This document shows, one piece after another, positions 22,586-35,397 of a DNA stretch of 64,000 nucleotides. The notes beneath the pieces were generated by a model. That model did no database searches. It was not told the origin of the DNA and worked only from the letters and a program-made list of their open reading frames with translations. Location of the stretch: NCBI GenBank assembly GCA_027604505.1, contig JADIIX010000001.1:609669-673668 (forward strand). The letters run 5' to 3'. Both the position numbers and the translations under genes were made by a program. This stretch comes from Gonapodya sp. JEL0774. Its lineage: Eukaryota > Monoblepharomycota > Monoblepharidomycetes > Monoblepharidales > Gonapodyaceae. How positions within the stretch are numbered: position 1 is the stretch's first letter; every line of letters starts with the position of its first letter.

Positions 22586-23405
22586 CCTCAACACTTTGAA
22601 ACCTCGCACCGTCTCTTCACTAATGGCCTCTGAATTAACGTACGATACCCTACGCGAAAGAACTCTGCTTCATCCAAGAACAGAACAACATAAATCAACA
22701 TCTCAACATCAATATCTTCATATTATTAAGAACTGGCATCAAGTGTATTTCCGCACTCAAGACAGCCCCCCCACTGGCCGTTTGCACTCTTTTCTATCAC
22801 TTTCATCGGATGTTCCCAGCGTCTCGCTTGGTACTGATCTGATAGGTGCTTTGTTGAGGACGGAGTGCACAGCTTTGGCAGTGTCGGAGTTTGTTTGCGA
22901 CGACGATAAACATATGTACATTACTCCTCTACATAGCAATTCTAAAATAAAAGCTGAATCCGACATCAACTATCTCGGAATTGAGATTGGAAAATGAGTT
23001 TGGAATATTAGGAAAACGCTTCTCTTTAGCACCATTTCTCATCTAAGAGAGAGATGCGTCTGGCTTGACGTAGACAAATGTTTGAATGGATTACGGTGCA
23101 TCTGGCAGTTCGTGCCCCGCTTGACTTAGACAAATGTTTGAATGGATTACGGTGCATCTGGCAGTTCGAGCCCCGGCGTTGGGAGCGCCAGTCGTCAGGG
23201 GGGATTCTCAACCTTGACATTTGAGTTCAACATTGTACATCAGCATCCACAATCCAGATTAAGGCATCATCTGGTCATAGCGAGCGATCCAAGAAGTGCT
23301 ATTTGATTCAGTGCCCTTTAATCCGGTCCTTCGATTCGGTACCGAGAACAGAATTGAATTCCGGTTCATCGGTCAGCAAAGTGGCGAACTTCCAACGGTA
23401 TCACA
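22586..23405. other. Intergenic region with a short tandem repeat
   Basis: About 820 bp without a recognisable gene between paralogue A and the first prominin-like gene. It contains a two-copy 56-bp repeat, listed separately. Confidence 0.5.
23063..23174. repeat. 56-bp direct repeat, two copies
   Basis: Copies 23063-23118 and 23119-23174 are adjacent and differ at only two positions (GACG/GACT and TTCGT/TTCGA). They begin GCTTGAC and end GCCCC, and lie about 230 bp upstream of the first prominin-like start. Confidence 0.85.
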
Positions 23406-26400
23406 ATGTCGGCGCGGACCGTACTTGTCTTACTGATTACTTTCGGTGCTCTGATGGTCTCTGCCGTCGAGATCGGTGCAGAACTCGGATCTGGAGGTTA
23501 GTTGATCTGTGGGGAACTCGGCACAGACAGGAGCGAAGCGCGAGACCACGACACAATACCACGGATGTCTTGTCGTTGCACAGTGCTTTGCTTTGGTGTT
23601 TATTTGAACCACGATCTTCTGGGATCCCAGCTCCATCGATACGACTCTCCAAGCGCGCTGACCCGACAACCGGCTCTTTCACTCCTGCCGAGCGTGACGC
23701 GCTCATCACTCCTGTGTCATACATAGCTGCTACTTTTCCAGGTGGTCTAGGTATTTGGACGGGTGTTGCAAAGTGGATACGAGGTGTCCTGCGAACGTCC
23801 AGTTTGCAGGATCCTTTGGCAACCGGAACATTTTCTCCACAAGTCATGATAAACAACTATCTTGTGAGCCAGACAATCGAACTTTGGTGCTGTTGAGTGC
23901 CACTCTGAGAACTCACGCTATGGAGCAACTCTCAGGCCACCATCATCATTCTGGCTTTGGGCGTCGGGTGCTCCATCGTCCTCCTCCTGGGGGCCCCCTA
24001 TATATGTTGCTGCGTTACCAGAGCCCGCCGTAAGCAGTATGCTCACTTTGAGCGCGATCAAAAGGTGGTAGCAGCCATTCTACTAGGGTTGAACCTCGCG
24101 TGCCTCGCGTGAGTTTCTTCTTACAATCACGTTGAAACTTTGACTTTCCCTAATCGTGGCTTCTACTCCTTACTAGTGTCGCTGTTTTGTGTGGCTTCCT
24201 CGGCTCGACGCTCCTCTCTTACCAGCTCCAACAAGCATTCACCAGCGCTAACAACACAATGACCGACGCGGCCCTAGAAGTTGCCGGGCTTCCGCCTGCT
24301 GTATCGTACATTATAAACGGTGCGTTTGGACCAACGTCCGTCTCATTCTACTCAAGGCTCCTATGTCATGATAGAATCCACCTCGCGCTAACGTTGGTTT
24401 TACACATTTCTCCCCGTCTCCCCCCTCCCCCCAACCCCCACCCCCCACTATCCCCATCACCATCCACTCCCAAGACGTCTACTCCACTATCGACCAATCT
24501 GTTCTGGCCGTCGTCGACTCGGTCGGTATCACTCCTTTTGTAAGCCTGATGGGTGGCAAAATCGCTGCCATCGTGGCCACACTCTCCGCAGTGGACACAC
24601 AGTTAAAGTCATTCAATGTGACAGGGAGAGCATTGGTGGCAAATGTGACTGATGTAAGAGGGAGGGCGTTGGTTATTGGGAATCGTAAGTGTTTATCTCG
24701 ACCATCTTAGTCCATGCCCTCCCACGATCATGTTCCTTCCACAACCAAACGAACAGAAACCAACGGTATCCTTAGTGCCTCCTCCAACCTCAATAACCAG
24801 CAACCCAGTCCCAGCGGTACCGCTCCACACCAATATCAGCTCCTTGCGCCCATTTCGGTCCCGGGGTCCGTGAGCACTCCCGATCTGACCGGTTTGCCAA
24901 ACATTAACGCTCTGCTGGCTCCACTTAACTCTTTGCCTGATTTGGGCGCTCTGGGGAGGTCTTTGAACCTGCAGGTGAGTAGGATGGGAAAGGAGGTTGT
25001 GCCGTGGTCTTTCTCACACGCAACTCCCAGTTCAACACTACGGCATTAAACTATACAGCCAATTCTCTGGTTGGTCAGGGACTGACAGGTGTGCTTGAAT
25101 GACTCAAATACTCGTTTACCAGGTTTGTCAGTGTTGAGCTCCTTCGCCACTTCCCATGGTCTCCACAGCCTTCAAGAACAGCTCGAAAGCCTCCATTGAT
25201 GGATTTGCTACTCCAAGTACGTAACGATGATTTGTAGATTGGACCGCTTGGTAAACTTTTATGCATGTTTTCAGTTCACAACGCGACCACCAATCTTAGC
25301 GAGCAAGCCAATACTCAAATTACCAGCATTCAAGGCCAAATCTCCAACCTCAATACTGAATTTGTTGCAAAGTATGATTCGTATCGGAATTATGGGTTTT
25401 TGGGTGAGTTAAATTAGATGTGTGGCATCTGGGCATTCTCATTGCAAACTCAATGCATTTCCTTCCACAGCCGTGCATGCACTGTTTCTTCTTCTTTTAA
25501 TCAGCATCATTGCAGCCGTCTCACTGAGGAAGCCCGGTGTGATTCGATGGTAAGTTCTCTACTTCCCAAGTCTGGAAGCTATGCATCTGGATAATGCCAA
25601 CGTCGCCACTGCTCTATCCTTCACTCTCCAGCTGCGTATTCATGTCACTTCCTATTGGGGGCCTTGTATTCATCCTCGCTTGTCTCAACCTCATTCTTGC
25701 CACTATTCTGGGAGATGTCTGTTACTATGCGCTTGACCAACGCTTGGCGCCACTCATGCCCATCATCGCTCACGTGAACGGACTTCCGACCAACTTTCAG
25801 GATTATGTTAATGCAGGTTTCACGGCACGGGACTCGTGTGTCGCTGGACAGCGAACAACCGATGTGCTACTTGCTGCTGCCACAACAATAAATTTGCCCG
25901 GAAACTTGACAGACTATGTGAATTTGAAGGGGTACATCAACCAAACTTTGATGAATATGAATCTAACGGGATTGATTGGGGGGTCTATTGACTTCAGGTA
26001 CTGTTAGTGACCGATGTTTCCACGTGCAACAATGGTTTACTGGCCACTGCGATACCAGCTCTCTCGTCAATGTCGGTATGAACGTCACACAGCAAGTTCA
26101 ACCCTGGTACACAGCCAATGCTGTTGGATTCAACTGGACCACTGTTACGTCTCTCCTCACAGCCTTCAATACGTCCCAGCTTGACACGTTCAATTCGTCC
26201 CTAGCTACACTGAGCAGTGCACTTACAACCAGTAGCTTCAGCTATACTCCAGCAGCGATTTTGTCGGATCAGGCACTGGATTTGACGGATTTCCGTAACA
26301 AGATCGGACTTGTCACCGGGAACATCTCGACAATGAAGAGCTCACAAATTGCAGTTGTGAATTCCGAATTGGCGGCCATGGGATCCTTGGTTACGTCATT

Positions 26401-27993
26401 ACAGTCGACAGCTACGGCTACCAATGTAGGTTGGCGTGAAAGATATCCAACTCTATTCGGAATTGAAACGGTCCGTTCTGTTATACGTTACCAGACGAAT
26501 ATTGGCCTTCTCGTCACACAGTACATCGACGTTATGAGTACACTTACATCTTTTGCGCTGTCAGTGAACGCTAATGTAAGCATTCCATGACACTTGAAGA
26601 GGCAAAAGGTCTGATGTAGATACTTTCGCCAGCTCACCACTATCGGCATTCCTGCCGTTTCAACAAACTTTATGGGTTGGGCAGATAGGAGTATGGGAAC
26701 CGTCAACACGTATGTCTCTAGTGTGTGTTTGAGTTGGGCAAGATAGTGAACCACCCATTATTCATGCAGTGCGCTCGAGTGCCAGACCCTCGCAAAAGAC
26801 AGTTATGTACTTCAAAACGGATTATGTGTCGGCATTCTGTGAGCTTTCCGTTGGATTGCTTTCGTTATCAGAGCAAGACCTCTTCATACCTTATCGACTC
26901 TTTCGCCTGCAAATTAGCGGTGGGATCGACGCCACCTGGCTTGCTTTCTACATCGAAGGGTTATGCATCATTTTTGGTATCCCGATCTACGTTATTGCAG
27001 CAAATCGATTGGCACATAGATCAACCGAAGAAGATCAGGATTCCATACCGGTCAAAGGTAGTGTGAGTTTCTGTCTGCGGAAATGGAACCCATTCGTCGA
27101 TTGCCTCTCCTCAGCCTTTATTCGTTTCTCATGAATGTGTTGTTCTAATATCAAAGGCGAAGCAACCCCCGACCATAAGACCTGACACGATCAAGGCCAG
27201 CCGGCCCTTTCCATCCCCAAGTGCGATAAGTGGACAGATGTCTCCGGGTGCGTCCGAGTGAGTGTACGGAGGCATAGCTTGTGAATGTGTATGTAATGAC
27301 GAATCTTGTATCCCTCCCTTGATCAGAACTGGGCCAACCAAGATATCAGCCACCACTCCCAGAGCGGGCGCTGCACTAGGGGAAATAGCGCCCTTAGACG
27401 CTGGAACCCCGGGTACCGAGTCAACTTCTGCCCCATCACCAGAGAGTCCCACATTTGTCGCCCCTGATGAGGACGAAATGAAGCTCTTCGCTGCCGCTCA
27501 GCGTGAGGCCGCGACAGAGGCGAGCAAACAAAGCACCATACAGTCTTCCGCGTACGTAGGTACAGGATTCGAATCAAATGAAACAACGCCCGATGTCATT
27601 GTCCGATCGGTGGTTGTGCGAAACCAAGGAATGCAAAATCTCGGATCTAGCCTCGACCAAACCATGGAGGAACAACACCAAGAAGATGCGCGATATGAAA
27701 CAATACAAATCAAAGCTGGCTATCCCCTCGAAGGTGTAGAGACTACGGTTTTGGGAACACACGAAATTCTGACCGGTGAATCACCGGACCTTGCTCCGGA
27801 GGCGTTGATGCAGCCGAGTTTCTTAATCGATGGAGTTTTGCATGAGCGAAGCAATTTTGTGGTCTCACAAACCAACACATCCGAGACTCCTTCACCTGAC
27901 GTGGAAGTTATCGGCGGATCCCATGTCGGCGATGGGGATCTGTACACGGAGGATAACGAAGAAGGCCAATACGAGTCGGACGATTCAGATTAG
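23406..27993 (+). CDS. Prominin-like five-transmembrane glycoprotein 1
   Basis: About 12 or more exons. ATG 23406 starts a signal peptide (MSARTVLVLLITFGALMVSA; exon to 23496). The ectodomain start contains TGSFTPAERDALITP and ATFPGG (from about 23632). TM1 lies near 23931-24000, followed by a Cys-rich cytosolic turn (YICCCVTRARRKQY). TM2 is near 24080-24230, ending CGFLGSTLLSYQLQQ. A large first loop follows. TM3 is near 25473-25550 and TM4 near 25630-25720, then GDVCYYALDQRL. The second large loop is Thr/Ser/Asn-rich with many N-glycosylation sites. TM5 (WLAFYIEGLCIIFGIPIYVI) is near 26935-27000. The cytosolic tail of about 240 residues, mostly in one exon (about 27328-27993), is acidic. 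This order (signal peptide, TM1, Cys-rich turn, TM2, loop, TM3-TM4, loop, TM5) is that of prominins, cholesterol-binding proteins of membrane protrusions. Fungal Prm1 and Tweety proteins are alternatives, but the topology fits prominin better. Confidence 0.65.
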
Positions 27994-28329
27994 AAGCTGC
28001 TCCCTTTGTCTGTAGCGATTTCCCCGTCACTATTTGAATCTATTGCCACTTCTGTGACACTGGTGCAAACACAATCATCATGGGTTCGAATAATATTGTC
28101 CATAGAGGGCGTCATAGTATCTGCTTTCCGAGAACTGCACCAGTGGAGAGAACATGGGCCGGATATACACTGTCTTCATATATTGTCGAATCTGGACTGT
28201 GAAATGCTCGATTATTGATGGAGAATAATGTTCCGAATCGGTGGTTTGATGGGCATCCTGCTGTGGCCGCCTGATAAGTTCCGTACCGAGCGCAACCGAC
28301 ATCAACTGGGGGAAACAAGTGACTGACTC

Positions 28330-31300
28330 ATGATGGCACGGCATTCGCACGCTCAACTTGGCTCGTTCGTACGTAGCTCCCTTACTCTCATCGCGGGCCT
28401 AGCCGTCCTCGCGCTTGCAAATCTCGCTTTGATGCCCCGACACCATCTGGGTGAAGGTAGGTTCCATTCGAGAGCTCCACGAGCAAGATCCACATTTCAA
28501 AAGCAATCTGTCTTGCACGCTCTGTGCTCCATTGGATCCGTGGCCGCATCTTGTGAACTGGCACGCTTCCCGAATGGACATTTCCCTCCTGGATGGTGTA
28601 CTATCAATCCAACCCACCGATTATTAAGTGAAAACGGGACTCGAATACGTCTCCACAGCCTCCTCTCTCCACAAGCGATCGGATCCATCGACAGGGTCTT
28701 TCACTGTTGCCGAGCGCGATGCCCTGATCACGCCAGATGGCTACACAAGTGCTACATTCCCTGGAGGTATCCAGATCTGGACGGGTCTCGCTAAATCTAT
28801 TCGCAACCTTGCAAGAGGTAGTGGCACGCTCTCAATTCTCTCCGGTGGGAGCTTGAATCCCACGGGAGCAATCATGACTTACTTGGTGTGTGCACCGCGA
28901 AATCAATTGCAAAATCCGTGGTCCAATCTCAATCGCAACAGGGACCTGCTATCATCATGGCTCTGTGCTTTGGAGTTGGAATAATTACTCTAATTCTGAG
29001 TCCCTAGTGCGTACCACCGGGCGAACAGGCACTTTTGCCACCAACAGTTTGACTTCATTTGACATGTTCGCTAGTTTCTGCTGCTGCATCTGCAAGTCAC
29101 GCAAGGGTCAATTTCGGCGATATACGGGTAACCAAAAGATTGTTGCTGGTCTGCTTCTAGGCATCAACCTGTTCTGCCTGACGTGAGCGTTATCATATGT
29201 TGCCAGAAGGACTGTTGGAAATCCACCATTCCCTCGTGATCTAGGGTGACAATTATCTGTGGCTTCAGTGGTAGTGCGCTCCTCTCGAATCAACTACAAC
29301 AGAATGTTGTCGGCTTCAACAACAGTATCACCGATACTTCAATCCAACTCAACGGACTGTCGCCAGCTTTCGCCACTATTGTAACAGGTAGTTGCAGTGG
29401 TACCCTTTCTTTCCTGATCTGTCACCTGACGTCCCTGTTACCGTTTATAGACATCTCCGCAACGATCGATACCTCGATCACCTCTGTTCTCACTTCAATC
29501 GATGTGAACAGTTTCATCGGGACAATGGGCACGAAGATTTCTGCATTAGTAACCACTTTGAACAGTGCGGATACACGTAAGTTGATGTAGTACATTGATG
29601 TTCCACAGTACATTAACATACAAATCCCTTTCTGCAATCTGCGAAACAGATATGAAGTCAATAAAGCGTTCGGGAATTGTTTTAACCGGTAATATGAGTG
29701 ACATTTCATCAACACTTGTTCCAGCCATCCAAACTGGTGAGCCTTCAGAGTTTGTGTTCACTCACTTTCGATGTGATCTTTGAAATCGCACGAACTGACT
29801 GTCACCATTCCCAACGATAGATTGGACAGCTATTGGTACTAGCATTAGTAACCTCGATTCACCCCACACCTTTCCTTCTACTGGCGGCAACAGCTATGCC
29901 CTCACGAACAGTATGGGAATAGGCAGTCTTCCAGCAGTAAACGCCCCATCTCTTTTCTCCATACAAGGCAAGATAACAACTATACTGACTCCGCTTAGCA
30001 ACATCCCTGACTTGGGCGCCTTGGCAACGAACTTGGGAAGCAGTGTAGGTAGTCTTATCCGCCTCTGGAGATGCTCGACACTTCATTTAATTTTGCTGTC
30101 CCGTATCTTTCAAGTTTGGTACATCGCAATTACAGGCTCAATTTCAGAATCTCTCCAACCTGGGCATTACTGGTTAGTTGTTTGGAAGAAATTGCCGCAG
30201 TGGCTTGTGACAACAACCTATACTCCAGCTTTCAAAACGTCCTCGAAATCTCAACTGGATGGAATTACGTCTATGGGTTAGTCTTCAGCGGACCTTGTGT
30301 CCTCAATTTATAGTTGCCTAATCAAAATTCGTTCGTAACTGCAGCGTCCGATTTGCTTTCTGGGCTTTCGTCCAACGTAACAACAATGCTTGGAGGCTAT
30401 CAGTCGCAAATTCAAACCTTCGATGACACTCTCATAAAAACATTCGATGGCTACAGGAACTACGGGTACATGGGTCAGTCGTCTACTCTTGTTGTGACCG
30501 GAGAGATGGAACTTTAACGCGGCATATGTCATTCAGGAATTCATGGACTCGTCGGGTTCTTTTATCTTATTGTAATTCTCGGTGTCGTCCTTCACAAACC
30601 AGGAATGATTCGCTGGTGAGAACCTTCTCCATTCAAAGAATCGTACCGTGCACGTTCTAAATTTTGCCACCCGGAAGTTGTGTCATGCTCTTTATACCAG
30701 TAATGTTTCTTATTTTGCTCCTCGCGGGCGTACATTATCTTCTGGCGACCGTTGTCGGGGACGTGTGCTACTATGTGTTCGACCAGAAAATGTCACAACT
30801 TGCCCCCATCATCGATGCGGTCATGCCTGGTTCGAACATTTCAAGCTACGCCACAATTGGATTTAACGTGATAGATTCATGCGTTGCGGGGGGCAAGACA
30901 TTGGATATTGTGCTCAACCTCACTTCCGTGCTGGGCTTGGGAGCCAACTTCTCTACGTACCTTGATTTGAAAACGACAATCAATTCAACTCTCTCCTCTA
31001 TGAACTTAGGACAGGCTCTTGGTGGTGCTTTCAATTTCAAGTGAGATTCACCCCTCGATCCGACAATTCAATTAGTGTTTTAATGCCGTGAAACCACTGC
31101 AGCCAAATGGTCAACATCGGATTGGATGTTCCCACCTTGGTGCAACCCTGGATAACCATAAATCCTCCACAAGCTGGCCTAGGTGCCCTCACCCTGCCAA
31201 CCTTACCAACGACAGACCTTGACAACCTTAAGACCAGTCTGCAGACTATATCGGGTGGTCTGACGACAGCGGCCTTTACTTGGACACCTAGTACTCCTTC

Positions 31301-32588
31301 ATCCGCAGACCAAAGCGCAAATGTAGTGGCGTTTCAGACTGCATTGGCAGGTGTTGTCAGCAGCGTAGACACCCTCAAAACCGGAAAGCTCGCAGCGTTA
31401 AATACTTTGCTCTCTGTAACGATAACGGGTGACAAGAACAACATGGCCAACATGGTGACAGCTTTAGACGTGAGTATTCGCGCAGTGACGTTCACCAACT
31501 TGCTCACAATTGTTAGATTTTTCCGTAGACTGACATACATGATCTCATCAGCAACTACTGGGACATTAAAAATCTACTCGACGTGTTCGGGGCGAATGCA
31601 ACCACGAATGTAGGGAATCTCCCCTTCAGTTTGCGCAAAAGTAGTCTCAAGTTTGCCCTCCACTTATCAGCTAAGCAGCGTAGCCATTCCCGCCATTTTT
31701 ACCAACTTCATGACCCTTGCTGATCGCAGTACGGACAAACTCAACAAGTGCGATGTTCCATCGATCTTTTCATAGTACCGAACCAATTTAGATTACTCCT
31801 AAACATTTCTTTCTCCTGCTTACGCCACTTTAGCGCGACAAGCTGTCAAATAATTGCTAAAGACATTCTTGTTATCGAAAATGGCCTTTGTGTTGGCTTT
31901 GTGTAGGTCATCGCTCAGTTATTTTGTTTCTATCCGTTGTCCTTCGTCGCTAACAATATCGGGTACATCATAAGCGGTGCCCTTGACGCTGCCTGGTTCT
32001 CCTTCCTCATCGAAGGCCTGGTTCTTGTCTTTGGCATTCCCATTTACGTCGTCGTCGCAAACCGGCTCGCTTACAATGGACCAGTCGTAAACCCGGGTGC
32101 CGTAGCACCCATGATCATGGTTGGAGGGAAGGGATATGTGAGCTGACCGTATTTTATTACTATGAGCTTGGTCGCACTTTCCGATTACCTTTCGCTGGGT
32201 TGTACCGGCAGACTGACGTCCGCCCCAAGATTCTCAAATCGCAAGTTGAAAACACGGGTGTTCGACGCGCAAATTCTACTCGAGAACAGTTGCGTATTGA
32301 TTGCAATATCATCTTTGTATTTGTGCCCATCGCTTCGTCTAACCACCTATTGAACCCTTCTTCCCATTCGTTACTACTTATACCCAGAAATGACGATGAT
32401 CCGCTCCTCACGGAGGACAGCGCGAGTCCCCGTGCGGGTGCGAGTTTGGTAAGTGCAGTTTCTAGCGCGTCTTTCCTTAAAAACGCCTCACCAATTTTCG
32501 GCGTCATACTTGAATTGTTTGTATGCTCGGACTCCCACACGGAACCCAGAGCGGAGGCGGAAAGAAGGTGTATCCCGCTGAGTATTAA
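28330..32588 (+). CDS. Prominin-like five-transmembrane glycoprotein 2
   Basis: Tandem paralogue of the preceding gene, starting 337 bp after its stop. ATG 28330 (or 28333) gives a longer signal or anchor segment. The conserved ectodomain start reads TGSFTVAERDALITP and ATFPGGIQIWTG (about 28680-28800). TM1 is near 28935-29000. The Cys-rich turn FCCCICKSRKGQFRR is near 29080-29120. TM2 is near 29130-29290 (CGFSGSALLSNQLQQ). TM3 is near 30540-30615; TM4 is near 30685-30760, followed by GDVCYYVFDQKM. The second loop has many Thr and Asn residues. TM5 (WFSFLIEGLVLVFGIPIYVV) is near 31998-32060. The tail is short: NDDDPLLTEDSASPRAG, then a last exon (32550-32588) ending GGGKKVYPAEY. It shares exon layout with gene 1 but lacks its long acidic tail. 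An ancient tandem duplication is likely, given divergence in the loops. Confidence 0.65.
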
Positions 32589-33275
32589 GCGAATGAAACG
32601 AACGAAGCAATGAAAATGGAAACCAAGAAAGTGACGCGAATGAAAACTTACACACAATGCTGACAGTCTGAAAAATTAGTTCCTTTTGATTGTAACATAT
32701 TGAATTTCGTATTTTGTCATCAGCGGTTCCTGAGACGCTATTCTGTAAATTTTGATATCAGTGAACCATCCCGACTGCCAAAACTGTGACAGGAGCCGAT
32801 ATCGGCCATTCTGAGCCGACGAAGTCATGAGATCAGTGTCGCCCAGTCCGGATGCAAACTTTCATGGCACCTTTGGGGGAGGCGAGTATCCCAGCCTGAT
32901 TCCTGCACGAAGTCAGACCTCCCACCACAGGGGCTGGACAACTTGACAAACTTTTGAATTAGCTTCCAAGCCTACAATTCTCAATCAAATCTTTACAGTT
33001 TTAAGAACCTAATACTGATGCTTTCAGGAGCCTTTGACAAGTGTCGGCTGTGTTCTATTTCAAGCCTTTACTCACGTTTCAGGCAACATTTTCAACCGCA
33101 GTATACTCGAAAGTCTTCGTTTCCACTTGTGGAGGAGAAAGGTTTGGCAAGGTGTGGCCTTGGGTAGGAATAACTTTTAGCCGCGGTGGTCTGCATGGTG
33201 CGTTGCAAACGGGCAAGGACCGAATCCCTCTCCGTTCTCTGCACAAGCTCATTACACAGCGCATTAAATCCTGAT
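32589..33275. other. Intergenic region
   Basis: About 690 bp with no convincing gene or RNA. Short frames here lack recognisable similarity. Confidence 0.45.
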
Positions 33276-34893
33276 ATGCTTCGTGTTTCCGCAACAAATT
33301 CTGGCTTACAAGGAGGAATCAAGGCGGCAGTTGGTGCGTCCGCTTCAGAATTGACCCACGGTACTCCACGAATCCAGGAGGAAGGCGGACCACCGCCACT
33401 CGAGGAAGTTAGCATTATCGATAACTTTCAGACGGAAAATCGTGATGGAAATGGCTCCGCAATGCGACCGTTGCCGACCCAGGAACTCAAGGATTCGACC
33501 ACCGCGGTCCCCGGAGCGCGCATTCCCGGGATTCTTGCCGCACGGTCTGCTCGAAAATTCAAATCAGACATTGAAGAAGTAGAGGAGCGAAGGCGAGCTG
33601 GGAAAGCCGAGGGAGCATCCACGACCAACAAAGTTGGAAAGGCAGTGGATCCTGGCAGTCAAAGAATGAATGAATCGACTGTAAATGCTTCAAATCGGAG
33701 CTCAAAGTCAACATCGGCCTCAAGTACAATTGAGAATGAGAAGTCTTCATTCAGTGGGCTTAAGAGGGGATTCTTCTGTTCAACACCCAAGTCAAAAACA
33801 TTGGCTCCATCTCTAAAGCCGAAGTCCTCTACCCGTTCCGCGGGTGCCTCGGCCACCACTTCTTCGGTGTCAGACATCCCCTTCATCAAACCATCTACTT
33901 CGGGTAACTCCCCATTTGCGTTCCCAAACGTTGCCAACCCGGTTCCTGGCTTCCTCTCTCAACCCGACCCGGAAATTCTTTCAGCTGTGCAATCTGATCC
34001 TGAACTCCTCCGTGCCCTCGACAACCCCCGCTTCGCCCGAGCTATCGAGGAATTTTCCAAAGACCCTAAGGCCGCGGCAAGAAAGTACTCGGGGGACAAA
34101 TTGATTGAGGATGCCATGATGAAGTTCACAAAATTAATCGGTGTCAGGGTGATGGACGAGGCGAAGAAGAACGGCGTGGAAATGGTTGGCTCAGAAGAAC
34201 GTGCTGCAGACGCCGCCGGTAGCCGTCGAGCAATGGTCGAAGAAATGAACCCCACCCAATCAAGTTTCCAGAAAAACTACAAGTCACTCGATGATAGAGA
34301 AAAGGCGCTAGTCGATAGAGTTGCTGGTGATCGTGAATTACAAGTGAGTCCACATGAGGCCTTCAATTGGGGAATGACGACTAAGTTAAAGTCGAAAGGA
34401 AGAAAAGCGTTGTGATGGTTCAGGCAAGGGGGAAGTTGGGGGGGTTGGTGGGGGCGTGTTGGGGGGTTTTCCGACGAATTTGCAGTATCAGTCTGTTTAC
34501 AAACAGTATTTCGCTTCGCATTCCCCACTCAAACTACCATCTTCTTCCCTCTCCTTGCCCTTTCCGTCGCCTCTTGCTTCAAATTAACCTTTTGTGGTTT
34601 CTTCCCATGCATCCACCTCAGGATATTCTTCGCGATCCCTCTGTGAATCGTCTCCTTTCATTTGCTCGTCATGATCCTCGAGGAATTGATCTAACGTGAG
34701 TTTTCAAATGATTCGCAGGACCTCCTGGGATATTTGAATGAGTGCGGCGAGAGCTCATTCTTTTTATTACAACTCTCAACACCGTGCTACGTCCTCAAAA
34801 CATCAATTTCACCGAGAAAGCAAGATTCGTGACCCCGAAATAATTCGCAAGCTTAGAAAACTGGGGGAGATTGGTGTGGTGAGGTTCGCCTGA
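33276..34893 (+). CDS. STI1-domain protein, co-chaperone-like, otherwise unknown
   Basis: ATG 33276 (33195 is an in-frame alternative). Exons 33276-34343, 34622-34695 and a last piece near 34800-34893. The first 200 residues are Ser/Thr/Lys-rich and disordered, with the motif SFSGLKRGFF near residue 160. Then comes an STI1-type repeat, PDPEILSAVQSDPELLRALDN with FSKDPKAAARKY, near residues 230-275. A second DP-type helix (DILRDPSVNRLLSF) and a third (IRDPEIIRKLRKLGEIGV) follow in the later exons. STI1/DP domains occur in Hop/Sti1, Hip and ubiquilins and bind chaperones or hydrophobic clients. No TPR or UBA domain is seen, so the partner is unknown. Phase of the last junction was not confirmed. 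Confidence 0.65.
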
Positions 34894-35397
34894 GCACACG
34901 ATCTCGAACCAATGCAAAAGAAGCACGGTCTTGCATCTGCCGGTGCGGATGATGTGGTTGGAAAACACAAAAAAAATGTTGCAATTAACATGCGCAGAGA
35001 ATCTCGTTGTACATGAAGGCCCGCTTGAGTTCTTATGTAATAGAATGGAGCTCCTCCAACACGCTTTGGATGTCAAGCAAGACACTTGTGCCCCACACTT
35101 ATGATTTTATTCAGTTCATATTTATCGTACAGAAAATACTATCATGCAAAACAATTGATGATTATACATGCCAATTTGTTCACGGTCACCGCTGTTGTGA
35201 TCCCTCGGCTCAACACTCATCAGTCCGTCGCCAAGCAAAGACGCTGGCCGCCTTACGGAGAGAGCGCCTGAAAGGGAAACAGGCAACCAACATTCCGGAT
35301 GAAATGGCAGGCAAGAAAAATGAAGGTTTTTGGAAATGTGATGGAGGTCAATTGTATGCAAGGGCTGTCTGAGAAATTTCGAAACGTTCAGTTGTAA
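34894..35397. other. Convergent intergenic region
   Basis: About 500 bp between the 3' ends of two convergent genes. No gene or RNA recognised. Confidence 0.45.

Noticed and set aside
23063-23174. Possible CRISPR-like array
   Set aside because: Only two directly abutting copies without spacers, in a eukaryotic genome.
23155-23190. A T-arm-like string (GTTCGAGCCCC) suggesting a tRNA
   Set aside because: No matching D arm, anticodon arm or acceptor stem can be drawn around it, and the first repeat copy carries TTCGT instead.
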